From VRUE01 sp963824215 (GTDB taxonomy: Bacteria; Actinomycetota; Thermoleophilia; Solirubrobacterales; 70-9), in assembly GCA_963824215.1 (NCBI GenBank), contig CAWGOE010000004.1, positions 558,001-622,000 on the forward strand: DNA of 64,000 nt, given 5' to 3'. The notes beneath the pieces were generated by a model. That model saw only the letters and a program-made list of their open reading frames with translations, was not told the origin of the DNA and did not search any database. Shown in pieces: positions 26,110 through 34,777 of this stretch. The position numbers were made by a program, and so were the translations under genes. Positions within the stretch are counted from its first letter, which is position 1, and each line of letters opens with the position of its first letter.

Positions 26110-26340
26110 GTGACCGAGTTGCTGGAGTTCCTCGTCAGGGCGCTGGTCGAGGACCCCGACGCCGTCGAAGTCGAGGAGCTAGAAGAGGACGGGGACCTGA
26201 TCTACGAGATCAGCGTCGCCGAGGACGACCTCGGCCGGGTAATTGGCAAAGGCGGCCGCGTGGCGAACGCGATCCGCACCGTCGCCAAGGCCGCCGCCGT
26301 GCGGCTCGACCGCCGCGTCATCGTCGACATCCTCGACTGA
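26110..26340 (+). CDS. khpA: KH-domain RNA-binding protein KhpA
   Basis: 76 residues forming one KH domain with the GxxG loop VIGKGGRVANAIRTV (about 41-55). KhpA binds RNA, often as a partner of KhpB/Jag. Located between rpsP and trmD as usual. The rimM gene, which normally follows, is absent here. Confidence 0.93.
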   Translation: MTELLEFLVRALVEDPDAVEVEELEEDGDLIYEISVAEDDLGRVIGKGGRVANAIRTVAKAAAVRLDRRVIVDILD

Positions 26341-26343
26341 CGC

Positions 26344-27021
26344 TTGCGGCTCGACGTCTTCACCCTCTTCCCGGAGGCCTTCGACTGGTTCCAGTCGCAG
26401 CGCTCGGTGCAGAACGCGCTTGGCAAAGGCAACGAGCTGCGCTTCTTCGACTATCGCGAGACGACCCCGCTAGGGGCGGGGCAGGTGGATGACGCGCCCT
26501 ACGGCGGTGGGGCGGGGATGGTGCTTCGAGTCGACGTCGTCGACGCTGCGTTGCAGGCTGCTTATGCCCAGGGCGAGAGCCCGCGGGCCGTGCTGCTGTC
26601 GCCGACCGGCCGACTGCTCGATGACGAGCTCGCCGATGAGCTGACGCAGGAGCCACATGTCGCGCTTCTCTGCGGTCGCTACGAGGGCTTCGACGAGCGG
26701 GTCCACGAGCACCTCGCCGACGACGAGGTCTCGATTGGCCGCTATGTGCTTGCCGGCGGTGAGCTGCCGGCAATGGTGGTCGCCGACGTCCTCATGCGCA
26801 AGCTGCCCGGGGCACTTGGCCACGAGCAGAGCGCCGTCGAGGAGTCGTTCAGCCGCGTGCTCGAGGGGGCACCGGAGTACCCGCACTACACCCGCCCGCC
26901 GTCATACCGGGGCTGGGGAGTGCCCGACGTTCTGGTCTCCGGAGACCACGGGCGAGTGCGCCAATGGCGGGCGGAGCAGAGCAGGGCGAGAGCCGAGCAG
27001 TTCGAAAAAGATCCCGAGTAG
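26344..27021 (+). CDS. trmD: tRNA (guanine-37-N1)-methyltransferase
   Basis: 225 residues, SPOUT-knot enzyme that methylates G37 of tRNAs to prevent frameshifting. Motifs: LFPEAFDWF near the start, LLCGRYEGFDERV near 108 (SAM-binding knot), and SIGRYVLAGGELPAM near 130. The start is TTG at 26344, three bases after khpA. It follows khpA directly because rimM is missing. Confidence 0.95.
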   Translation: MRLDVFTLFPEAFDWFQSQRSVQNALGKGNELRFFDYRETTPLGAGQVDDAPYGGGAGMVLRVDVVDAALQAAYAQGESPRAVLLSPTGRLLDDELADELTQEPHVALLCGRYEGFDERVHEHLADDEVSIGRYVLAGGELPAMVVADVLMRKLPGALGHEQSAVEESFSRVLEGAPEYPHYTRPPSYRGWGVPDVLVSGDHGRVRQWRAEQSRARAEQFEKDPE

Positions 27022-27029
27022 GTACGATT

Positions 27030-27071
27030 CCGCCACCGCGCGGCAGCCGAACCCGGCTCCGGCGGTTTTTT
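27030..27071 (+). terminator. Terminator-like attenuator just before rplS
   Basis: AGCCG-aacc-CGGCT hairpin, also able to pair CCGCC (27030-27034) with GGCGG (27061-27065), followed at once by six Ts. It starts 9 bases after the trmD stop and ends 9 before the rplS ATG, which has no visible ribosome-binding site. The placement suits an L19-type ribosomal-protein leader or attenuator; this is inference. Confidence 0.5.
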
Positions 27072-27079
27072 CTCGCCGA

Positions 27080-27766
27080 ATGAGCTCCGTAATCGACAGC
27101 ATCGAGCGTGGTCAGCTGAGGAAGGGCATTCCGCCCTTCGCTCCTGGCGATCGCGTGCGCGTCCACTTCCAGGTGATCGAGGGCAACCGCCGCCGCACCC
27201 AGGTTTTCGAGGGGGTCGTGCTCAAGCGGCAGGGCTCCGGTGTGCGCGAGACCTTCACCGTGCGCAAGCAGTCGTTTGGGGTTGGCGTCGAGCGAACCTT
27301 CCCGCTGCACTCGCCGAAGATCGAGAAACTCGAGATCGCGGCTCGCGGCGACGTGCGGCGAGCGAAGCTCTACTACCTGCGTGGGCGCATCGGCAAGGCG
27401 GCGCGCGTTGCTGAGCGGCGGTGGGGTATTGACGAGGAGATGATCTCTGCGCCTACTGCTGCGGTTGATGCGGAGGGTGTCGCTCAGGTGGAGGACGAGA
27501 CGCCTCAGGACGAGGCCTCTCAGGAGACCGCTCAGGACGATGGCTCGCAGGACGCGGGTCCTGTCGGCGCAGGGGACCCACCTCCCCCTGCGGTAGCTAA
27601 AGCTTCCTCGGGGGAGGCCCCCCCTACGCCGCCACCCGCGTCAGAGGCGTCTGGGGATGACGCTGGGGAGGCCCCGGAGGCCAACAAGTCCGAGCCTGAG
27701 TCCGATGCCGAGCCGGAGGCGGCTGCCGAGGAGTCCGGCGACGACTCCGGCGAGAAGTCAGACTGA
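27080..27766 (+). CDS. rplS: 50S ribosomal protein L19 with long acidic C-terminal tail
   Basis: 228 residues, twice the usual length. Residues 1-116 are an ordinary L19 (RVRVHFQVIEGNRRRTQVFEGVV, then KIEKLEIAARGDVRRAKLYYLR). The remaining 110 residues are low-complexity, very acidic (Asp, Glu, Gln, Ser), and contain at about 157-188 the Pro/Ala-rich peptide of a family-A palindromic element. L19 sits at the 30S-50S interface, so an exposed tail is plausible. Start ATG 27080, frame checked against the family N terminus. Confidence 0.92.
   Translation: MSSVIDSIERGQLRKGIPPFAPGDRVRVHFQVIEGNRRRTQVFEGVVLKRQGSGVRETFTVRKQSFGVGVERTFPLHSPKIEKLEIAARGDVRRAKLYYLRGRIGKAARVAERRWGIDEEMISAPTAAVDAEGVAQVEDETPQDEASQETAQDDGSQDAGPVGAGDPPPPAVAKASSGEAPPTPPPASEASGDDAGEAPEANKSEPESDAEPEAAAEESGDDSGEKSD
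27551..27642 (+). repeat. Family-A palindromic element, copy 4 (inside rplS)
   Basis: 92 bp, same orientation and same reading frame as the recG copy (GAGDPPPPAVAKASSG). The outer arms are GACGCGGGT/ACCCGCGTC. The inner variable pair is T-A (CACCTCCCCC with GGGGGAGG). Both differ from copies 1 and 3 yet remain paired. Confidence 0.92.
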
Positions 27767-27819
27767 GCCCGCGAATTCCTAAGCCGGAAAGTCGCGCCGG
27801 CGGGCTGGTCGAGCTGGTC

Positions 27820-28383
27820 GTGATTGTTGCCCTTGCGCTGGGACTCGCTCTGGCGATCCAGGCCTGGTTGGTCAAGCCCTACCAGATCCCCTCGCAGTCG
27901 ATGGAGCCGACCCTCGACGTCGGTCAGCGCGTGCTCGTCAACCGCTTCCTCTACCACTTCACCGACCCCGGGATCGGCGACATCGTCGTCTTCCATCCGC
28001 CCAAAGGCGCCGACCTTGGGACCGAGTGCGGCAGGCAGCATGGCCCCGAAGAAGCCTGCCCGGCGCCAACGCCCGAGGAGTCGGACCAGAACTTCATCAA
28101 GCGGATCGTCGCCGGTCCCGGCGACACGCTGGCCGTCCGCAACGGCCACCCGGTCGTCAACGGCGTGGCGAAGACCGACGAGCCCTACGCGCTGCCCTGC
28201 GGCACCAGCGGAGCTTGCAATTTGCCCAAACCGATCACCATTCCACCCGACTACTACTTCATGATGGGCGACAATCGTGGGGCAAGTGACGACAGCCGTT
28301 TCTGGGGACCCGTCCCCCGTGACTGGATCATCGGCAAGGCCTTCGCCACCTACTGGCCGCCCGACCGGGTCGGGATCTTCTAA
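27820..28383 (+). CDS. lepB: Signal peptidase I
   Basis: At least 187 residues. An N-terminal membrane segment (VALALGLALAIQAWL) is followed by the catalytic serine in IPSQSMEPTL, the catalytic lysine in KRIVAGPGDTLAV, and the MMGDNRGASDDSRFWGPV box. It cleaves signal peptides outside the membrane. Only a GTG at 27820 is available as a standard start; homology-like sequence (RAGGLVELVV) continues upstream to the CTG overlapping the rplS stop, so the true N terminus may be a few residues longer with a non-standard codon. Confidence 0.9.
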   Translation: MIVALALGLALAIQAWLVKPYQIPSQSMEPTLDVGQRVLVNRFLYHFTDPGIGDIVVFHPPKGADLGTECGRQHGPEEACPAPTPEESDQNFIKRIVAGPGDTLAVRNGHPVVNGVAKTDEPYALPCGTSGACNLPKPITIPPDYYFMMGDNRGASDDSRFWGPVPRDWIIGKAFATYWPPDRVGIF

Positions 28384-28450
28384 GGCGCACAAGCGCCGCC
28401 TGGCGCGCTCCCGCCGCCTTTTCGCCTTCGACCGCGGCCTCGGCAGTCGT

Positions 28451-29042
28451 ATGGTCGCCGGCGCCGACGAGGCTGGTCGCGGCTGCCTTGCCGGGCCGCT
28501 GGTCGCGGCTGCGGTTCTGTTCGACTACGAAACCCTCTCGCGCTCGGATCGGCGCGCCCTCGCCGGCCTACACGACTCCAAGCAGATGAAACCCGAGCGG
28601 CGCGAGGAAGCTCTACCCGGCGGTGCTGCGCGCCGCGAGCAGGGTCAGCGTCGTCGTCCGCTGCGCGCGCGGGATCGACGAGCGAGGTCTGCACGTAACC
28701 AATATCGAAGCGCTCTCCTGCGCGCTGGAAAGGCTTGCCCCTGGCGAGGAGGTCACCTGTTTGGTCGACGGCTTCTCGCTGCGTAACTGCGCCGTTCCGC
28801 ATCGCGCTGTGATCGAAGGCGACGGGACCAGCGCCGCGATCGCCGCATCTTCGGTGATCGCCAAGGTCACCCGCGACCGATACATGCACGGCGCCGCCGC
28901 CGAGCACCCAGGCTGGGGCTTTGAGGAGCACGTCGGCTACTCGACCCCCGAGCACCGCGCCGCGATCGAGCGCATCGGCATCTCACCACTACACCGCCGC
29001 TCGTTCCAGAGCGTTGCCTACTCTCAGCTCGAGTTCGCCTGA
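28451..29042 (+). CDS. rnhB: Ribonuclease HII, interrupted by a frameshift
   Basis: It removes RNA primers and misinserted ribonucleotides. The first part reads VAGADEAGRGCLAGPL (catalytic Asp-Glu) up to LHDSKQMKPERREE and then leaves frame near 28608. The rest resumes as LYPAVLRAASRV... through CLVDGF and SSVIAKVTRDRYM to the stop at 29042. Removing one A from gaggaAgctc restores RREELYPAV and a full enzyme. Upstream of the ATG at 28451 the frame also carries family-like residues (RRLFAFDRGLGSR) but no standard start. Either a sequence error or a recent lesion. Confidence 0.85.
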
Positions 29043-29127
29043 CCGGCGCATCTCTGCGTCCTCGGTCGCTCGCGTGCAGAGCACGCCACGCTCCCTGCGT
29101 CCTTGACCTGCTTGGTCAGGCGAACTC
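29031..29127. terminator. Long inverted repeat between convergent rnhB and yraN
   Basis: Perfect 14-bp arms GAGTTCGCCTGACC (29031-29044, covering the rnhB stop) and GGTCAGGCGAACTC (29114-29127, just before the yraN stop). The 69-base interior is CG-rich. It may act as a bidirectional terminator, or be one more palindromic repeat. Confidence 0.5.
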
Positions 29128-29128
29128 G

Positions 29129-29506
29129 TTAAAAGGCTCCACGAATGTGCTCGTAGTCGATTACGCAGTTGGCGCGGTCGTAGGTGACGCCGACCGCGTC
29201 GAAGCGAATCTCGTCGTAGCGCGGCAGATTGCGGCGCTCGCTCATCCAGGCGGTGGCGAGGCGACGGATGCGTTGCTGCTTGCGGAAGTTGATTGAGAGG
29301 ACCGGTCGCTCCGGCCCGTAGGCGGAGCCCGCCCGGCCTGCCTTGACCTCGACGAAGACCAGCGTGCGGCCGTCCAGGGCGACGAGGTCAAGCTCGCCTT
29401 GGCGGCTGCGCGCGTTGCGCTCGAGCACCTCCCAGTCCGCGGCGATGAGACGGGTGGCGACGAGGTCCTCCGCCGTCCTGCCGAGTCGCTGTCTGGTCTC
29501 GGTCAC
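29129..29506 (-). CDS. yraN: UPF0102 family nuclease-fold protein YraN
   Basis: 125 residues. The restriction-endonuclease-like core is visible: GRTAEDLVATRLI, then EVLERNARSRQGELDLVALDGRTLVFVEVKAG with the D-(x)n-E-x-K catalytic pattern. YraN neighbours rnhB and comM in many bacteria; its role is unknown, probably DNA uptake or recombination. GTG start. Divergent from comM. Confidence 0.92.
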   Translation of the reverse strand: MTETRQRLGRTAEDLVATRLIAADWEVLERNARSRQGELDLVALDGRTLVFVEVKAGRAGSAYGPERPVLSINFRKQQRIRRLATAWMSERRNLPRYDEIRFDAVGVTYDRANCVIDYEHIRGAF

Positions 29507-29616
29507 GCGGCGAAGCTAGGGCAGTTGCCGGCCGCATGCCTTCGGTCACGTAGTTGCCTCTGAAGATTTTCCTTCTGCGCGCCACACGCGCGCCCGGGCG
29601 CGCCAGCGTTGCCGCG

Positions 29617-31113
29617 ATGCTCGCCACGACGCGTACATTCACCCTCGATGGCATCGCCGCCAGGCCGGTGCAGGTCGAGGTCGACGTGCACCGCGGCCTA
29701 CCTGCCTTCTCGGTCGTCGGACTCCCGGATACGGCCGTCCGCGAGGCGCGTGAGCGGGTACGAGCATCCCTCGCCAACTGCGGATTCGAGTTCCCCCTGC
29801 GGCGCATCGTCGCCAACCTCGCGCCAGCCAGTGTGCGTAAGGCCGGTCCGGGCTTGGACCTGCCGATTGCCGTGGCCCTGTTGGTCGCCTCTGGCCAGCT
29901 CGAGTGGGGGGACCTGTCGCGGCTTGCGATGGCCGGTGAGCTGGCTCTGGATGGCTCGGTGCGACCGATACCGGGAGTGCTCGCGATCGCCGAGGCGGCG
30001 CGCAAGCAAGGCGCCGAGGCGGTGCTGGTGCCGGCGGAGAACGGACCTGAGGCAGCCCTCGTCGGCGGCTTGGAGGTGGTGCCCTTGGAGAGCCTTGGCC
30101 AGCTCTCGGCGCTGGCGAATGGGTCATGGCAGCCGGATCGGCCCGAGGCGCTGTCCCTGCCCTTGACCGCGCAGCCGGGAGGACCCGATCTCGCCGACCT
30201 GCGCGGCCAGCCGCACCTTCGTTACGCGCTCGAAGTAGCGGCGGCTGGCGGCCACAGCTTGCTGATGGTGGGCCCGCCGGGTGCCGGCAAGTCGCTTGCT
30301 GCGAGCAGGCTTCCGTCGATTCTGCCGCCGCTCGCCCAGGACGAGGGTTTGGAGGTGGCGCGGATTGCCAGCGCTTGCGGTCGCCTCGGCCCGGCCTTCA
30401 GTGGGGGCAGGCCGTTTCGAGCGCCCCATCACACGGTCAGTCCGGCCGGGGTCGTCGGCGGCGGTAACCCACCCGGTCCGGGCGAGGCAACGCTCGCCCA
30501 TCGTGGCGTTCTCTTCCTCGATGAGCTCTGCGAGTTCCGCCGCGACACCTTGGAGGCGCTGCGCGGTCCGCTCGAGAGCGGCTCGGTGACGATCTCCCGC
30601 GCCGGCAGCAACCGGCGGCTGCCCTGCCGCTTCATGTTGGTTGCCGCGTCGAACCCCTGCCCGTGTGGACGTGGGGAGGCCGATCCGGAGTGCAGCTGCG
30701 CCCCGCTCGACGTGCGCCGCTATCAAGGCCGCCTCAGCGGCGCTCTTGCCGACCGCCTCGACATTCTCGTCGCCATCCGCCAGCCGAGTGCGGCGGAGAT
30801 TGGCGGCCCGCCGGGCGAGATGTCCGCCGCGGTGCGCGAGCGCGTTGCTGCTGCGCGCCAGCGAGGGGAGCTCCGCCTCGGCGCTGGTCGCTGCAACGCC
30901 GAGATGACCCCGAGGGAGGTCCGCGAATGTGCGCTCGACGACGACGCCGCGGCGCTTCTTGCCGAGACCTATACGCGTTGCCGGCTCAGCGCCCGCGCTC
31001 ACGACCGGGTCCTGCGTCTAGCGCGGACGATCGCGGACCTAGCCGGCTCCGACTCGGTTAAACGCGAGCAGCTTGCCCAGGCACTTCAACTGAGGAGGAG
31101 AGACCGTGATTAG
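29617..31113 (+). CDS. comM: YifB/ComM family AAA+ ATPase
   Basis: 498 residues. An N-terminal Lon-like S5 domain is followed by an Mg-chelatase-type ATPase with Walker A MVGPPGAGKSLAA near 230, Walker B VLFLDELCEF near 300, and a zinc-like cysteine set NPCPCGRGEADPECSC near 345. ComM is a helicase that extends heteroduplex in natural transformation. ATG 29617 starts LATTRTFTLDGIAA, the family N terminus. Stop overlaps the dprA start; the pair suggests DNA uptake or processing. Confidence 0.93.
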   Translation: MLATTRTFTLDGIAARPVQVEVDVHRGLPAFSVVGLPDTAVREARERVRASLANCGFEFPLRRIVANLAPASVRKAGPGLDLPIAVALLVASGQLEWGDLSRLAMAGELALDGSVRPIPGVLAIAEAARKQGAEAVLVPAENGPEAALVGGLEVVPLESLGQLSALANGSWQPDRPEALSLPLTAQPGGPDLADLRGQPHLRYALEVAAAGGHSLLMVGPPGAGKSLAASRLPSILPPLAQDEGLEVARIASACGRLGPAFSGGRPFRAPHHTVSPAGVVGGGNPPGPGEATLAHRGVLFLDELCEFRRDTLEALRGPLESGSVTISRAGSNRRLPCRFMLVAASNPCPCGRGEADPECSCAPLDVRRYQGRLSGALADRLDILVAIRQPSAAEIGGPPGEMSAAVRERVAAARQRGELRLGAGRCNAEMTPREVRECALDDDAAALLAETYTRCRLSARAHDRVLRLARTIADLAGSDSVKREQLAQALQLRRRDRD

Positions 31114-32233
31114 CCAGCTCAACCCGGAAGCATGCCCCGAATGCCTACGGCGCTCGCGCCTGCTTGCCCATCTCGCCCCCTATATCGAGAAGATTGCGAC
31201 CGGCGCGGTCGGCAGGCGCTCGCCCGAACTGCTCCGGCTCAGCAACGAGGACCTGGCTACGGTGGCGGCGCCGCAGGTTGCGGACCAGATCCTGGCTCAG
31301 ATCGCAGCGCCACCGGCGGAACGCCTGCAGGCCGAGCTCGTCGCGGCGCAGTGTTGGGCCTCTTGCCGGCACGATGCGCTCTTCCCGCCGGGCCTGGGTG
31401 ACGCGCCGGATGCGCCCTGGGCGCTGATCGGTCGCGGCGATCCAGCTCTTTTGCGACAGCTGAGCCCAGAGAACGCAGTGACCATCGTCGGCGCCAGGCG
31501 CGCGAGCACCTACGGACGCGAGGTGGCGCGCGAGCTCGGACGGGAGCTGGCGTCGACGGGGATGGTTGTGGTCAGTGGCCTCGCCTTCGGCATCGACGCC
31601 TGCGCGCATCGCGGCGCTCTCGACTCGGGGCTGACAGTCGCCGTGCTGGGCTGCGGCGCTGACGTCGCCTATCCGGCCGCCCACCGCTCGCTCTGGCGGC
31701 GGATCGGGGAAAGCGGGCTTGTCCTCTCCGAGTTGCCACCCGGCTCCGGCGCCTGGCGCTGGACGTTTCCCGCCCGCAATCGGATCATGGCGGCGTTGTC
31801 CGGGATGACGGTGGTGGTCGAGGCAGCGGAGCGCTCCGGCTCGCTGATCACGGCAGACCTCGCCGCGGACTTGGGCCGCGACCTGGGCGCGGTTCCGGGT
31901 CCGGTCGGGTCACGCCTCTCCGCTGCTCCAAATGGCTTGCTGGCCGGCGGCGCTTGCCTGGTCCGCGACGCACAGGACGTGCTTGACGCAATGCTCGGAC
32001 CTGGGGCGCGACGAATCGAGCGAGCCGGCCCACAGCTGGACGCGACGCAGCTGGCGGTTCTGGAGGCATTGGAGCGGGGGGCTGAGACTTGCGACACCGT
32101 CGCGGCCAATCTCCAGCTAGCTGGCGGCGACGCGGCAGCTGCGCTGGCCGATCTGGAGTCGCTGGGCTACGTCAGCTGCTCGCTCGTCGGCGTCTATGTG
32201 CGCACCACTCTGCAACCACCATCCGACATCTAG
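31106..32233 (+). CDS. dprA: DNA-processing protein DprA
   Basis: 375 residues. The Rossmann-fold core that loads RecA onto incoming single strands is visible: VTIVGARRASTYGREVAREL near 130, SGLAFGIDACAHRGAL near 155, and the conserved IMAALSGMTVVVEAAERSGSLITADLA. The C-terminal 60 residues form a winged-helix (DML1-like) domain. GTG 31106 overlaps comM. The N terminus has a C-x-x-C pair (ACPECLRR) not usual in DprA. Confidence 0.93.
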   Translation: MISQLNPEACPECLRRSRLLAHLAPYIEKIATGAVGRRSPELLRLSNEDLATVAAPQVADQILAQIAAPPAERLQAELVAAQCWASCRHDALFPPGLGDAPDAPWALIGRGDPALLRQLSPENAVTIVGARRASTYGREVARELGRELASTGMVVVSGLAFGIDACAHRGALDSGLTVAVLGCGADVAYPAAHRSLWRRIGESGLVLSELPPGSGAWRWTFPARNRIMAALSGMTVVVEAAERSGSLITADLAADLGRDLGAVPGPVGSRLSAAPNGLLAGGACLVRDAQDVLDAMLGPGARRIERAGPQLDATQLAVLEALERGAETCDTVAANLQLAGGDAAAALADLESLGYVSCSLVGVYVRTTLQPPSDI

Positions 32234-32246
32234 GCTGGGAGGTCCG

Positions 32247-33056
32247 ATGAACCAGAAACGTGTCCCAACCGCCCTCTCGATCGCCGGCTCGGACTCCGGC
32301 GGCGGTGCGGGCATCCAGGCGGACCTGAAGGCCTTTGCGAGATGCGGTGTGCACGGGATGACCGCGATCACGGCGATCACGGCGCAGAACACGCGTGCGG
32401 TTGAGTGGGTTGAGGTACTTTCGCCGCAAGCAGTTTTCAACCAGATCCTGGCGGTCGCTGAAGACATGGGGGCCGACTCGGTGAAGATCGGCATGCTCGG
32501 CTCGGCGGCGACGATCGACGCGGTTGCTGTCGGGCTGACCTACATGGGAGTTGCGCTCGCACCCGTTGTTATCGACCCTGTGATGGTGGCTGAGAGCGGA
32601 GCGGCACTGATCGACGACGAGACCAGAGCGGCACTTGTCGACGTGTTACTGCCGCGCTGCTCGGTCGCCACCCCAAATATCCCCGAGGCCCGTGAGCTGA
32701 CCGGTTTGGGGAACGGAGCCGCTCAGGAGGAGCTGGCGCGTGGCGTCCTAGAGCTTGGGCCGAAGGCGGTGGTCGTCACGGGCGGCCACAGCGAGGAGCT
32801 GATCGACATCTTTTTCGACGGCGAACGCGTCGTCGAGATCCCCGGCGATCGCCATCCCGACGGCGCCGCCCATGGCTCCGGCTGTACTCACTCCGCGGCC
32901 CTGGCAGCGTTTCTCGCCCATGGGGCCGCGCCATTGGAGGCGGCCAGGCGGGCGCGCAAAGTTGCCTCTGAGGCAGTCGCCAATGGCCTGCGCGAACTCG
33001 GCTCCGGCTCGGGTCCGGTCGACGTCTTCGGCCTCGCTTCGGAGCCGCCACAGTAG
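32247..33056 (+). CDS. thiD: Hydroxymethylpyrimidine/phosphomethylpyrimidine kinase
   Basis: 269 residues, ribokinase fold. It phosphorylates HMP and HMP-P for thiamine. Motifs: ALSIAGSDSGGGAGIQADLKAF at the start (substrate site), VIDPVMVAESGAAL near 110, VVTGGHSEELIDIFFDG near 180, and the anion-hole AAHGSGCTHSAALAAFLA near 210. TGGGAGG ribosome site 5 bases before the ATG. No other thi gene in the window; no TPP riboswitch seen. Confidence 0.93.
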   Translation: MNQKRVPTALSIAGSDSGGGAGIQADLKAFARCGVHGMTAITAITAQNTRAVEWVEVLSPQAVFNQILAVAEDMGADSVKIGMLGSAATIDAVAVGLTYMGVALAPVVIDPVMVAESGAALIDDETRAALVDVLLPRCSVATPNIPEARELTGLGNGAAQEELARGVLELGPKAVVVTGGHSEELIDIFFDGERVVEIPGDRHPDGAAHGSGCTHSAALAAFLAHGAAPLEAARRARKVASEAVANGLRELGSGSGPVDVFGLASEPPQ

Positions 33057-33066
33057 ATTTCTGGTG

Positions 33067-34761
33067 ATGAGCACCAACGGTTCCACCTCTACCAAGCTTC
33101 CTCGCCCGCGCTCCAGCGTGGTCTTCGACGGCCCCGAGCGCGCTCACGCGCGCGCCTACATGAAGGGGATCGGCTTCGACGACGATGCGCTCAGTCGGCC
33201 GACGATCGGCATCGCCAACACCTGGACCGAGGCGATGCCCTGCAACTTCCACCTGCGCGGCCTGGCCGAGCACGTCAAAGAGGGCGTGCGGGCAGCCGGC
33301 GGCACGCCGATGGAGTTCAACACGGTTGCCGTCTCCGACGGGGTCACGATGGGAACCCAGGGGATGAAGGCCTCGCTGATCAGCCGCGAGGTGATCGCTG
33401 ACTCGATCGAGCTGATGGCTCGCGGGTATCAGTTCGACGCGATTGTCGCCGTCTGTGCCTGTGACAAGACGATCCCCGGCTGTGCGATGGCCCTGGCCCG
33501 GCTCGACGTGCCCTCGGTGCTGCTCTACGGCGGCTCGATTGCCCCCGGGCGCTGGCATGGCCGTGACGTGACGATCCTCGACATCTTCGAGGCGGTTGGA
33601 GCTCACGCCGCCGGCGAGCTGACCGACGAGGAACTGAACGAGCTCGAGGGCGTGGCCAGCCCCGGCGCCGGTGCCTGCGGTGGCCAGTTCACCGCCAACA
33701 CGATGGCCTGCGCCTTCGAGGCGCTGGGGATCAGTCCCGGCGGCTCGGCGATGGTGCCGGCCGAAGACGACGAGAAGGGGACCGTCGCCGAGAAGATCGG
33801 CGAGCTCGTAATGAGAGTGCTGGTCGACGATCTGCGGCCGAGCAAGGTGATCACCCGCGACTCGCTCGAGAACGCGATCGCCTGCGCCTGCGCCTCCGGT
33901 GGCTCTACCAACGTTGTCCTGCACCTGATCGCGCTTGCCCACGAGGCCGGGATCGAGCTGGACATGGACGACTTTGAGCGGATCTCCCGCGAAACGCCGC
34001 TGCTCGCGGATCTAAAGCCGGGCGGGCGCTTCGTCGCCACCGACCTCTACCGCGCCGGCGGAGTGCCGCTGATCCTCAGACGTCTCGCCGAGGCCGGCAT
34101 CCTGCACGGCGAGGAGATCACGGTCAGCGGTCGCACGATCGGCGAAGAGGCAGAGGCCGCGAGCGAGGCCGACGGTCAGGAAGTCGTCCGCCCTCTCTCG
34201 GACCCGCTCAAGAGCGAAGGCGGCCTCGCGATCCTGCGCGGCAACCTCGCTCCCGAAGGGGCCGTGGTCAAGCTCGCCGGGACTGAGCGCAAGAAGCAGG
34301 TCGGCCCCGCCCGTGTCTTCGAGTCCGAGGAGGACTGCTTTCGCGCGGTCAAGGAACAGGCGATTCGCGCCGGCGACATCGTCGTCATCCGCAACGAGGG
34401 CCCGGCAGGCGGCCCCGGCATGCGCGAGATGCTCCAGGTGACGGCGGCGATCGTTGGCGAGGGGCTCGGCGAGGAGGTGGCGCTGCTGACCGACGGGCGC
34501 TTCTCTGGAGCGACCCGCGGCCTGATGGCCGGACACGTCGCGCCCGAGGCGGCCAAGGGTGGCCCGATCGCGGCCGTCCGCGAGGGCGATGAGATCAGCC
34601 TCGACGTCGAGGCCCGCCGCATCGACGTGGCGCTCTCCGACGAGGAGATCGCCAAGCGCATCGCCGAATACGAACCCCCACCGCCGCTCTATGAGCGCGG
34701 CGTGATGGCCAAGTACGCCGCGACGGTCTCCTCAGCCGCCCTCGGCGCGGTTACCAGCTGA
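33067..34761 (+). CDS. ilvD: Dihydroxy-acid dehydratase
   Basis: 564 residues, normal length. It dehydrates dihydroxy acids in valine, isoleucine and leucine synthesis using an Fe-S cluster. Cluster and substrate motifs: CDKTIPGCAMALARL near 128 and GACGGQFTANTMACAFEALG near 200, and SGATRGLMAGHVAPEA near 480. Start ATG 33067, ten bases after thiD. Confidence 0.95.
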   Translation: MSTNGSTSTKLPRPRSSVVFDGPERAHARAYMKGIGFDDDALSRPTIGIANTWTEAMPCNFHLRGLAEHVKEGVRAAGGTPMEFNTVAVSDGVTMGTQGMKASLISREVIADSIELMARGYQFDAIVAVCACDKTIPGCAMALARLDVPSVLLYGGSIAPGRWHGRDVTILDIFEAVGAHAAGELTDEELNELEGVASPGAGACGGQFTANTMACAFEALGISPGGSAMVPAEDDEKGTVAEKIGELVMRVLVDDLRPSKVITRDSLENAIACACASGGSTNVVLHLIALAHEAGIELDMDDFERISRETPLLADLKPGGRFVATDLYRAGGVPLILRRLAEAGILHGEEITVSGRTIGEEAEAASEADGQEVVRPLSDPLKSEGGLAILRGNLAPEGAVVKLAGTERKKQVGPARVFESEEDCFRAVKEQAIRAGDIVVIRNEGPAGGPGMREMLQVTAAIVGEGLGEEVALLTDGRFSGATRGLMAGHVAPEAAKGGPIAAVREGDEISLDVEARRIDVALSDEEIAKRIAEYEPPPPLYERGVMAKYAATVSSAALGAVTS

Positions 34762-34777
34762 ACGCTCCTCCCGGGCG

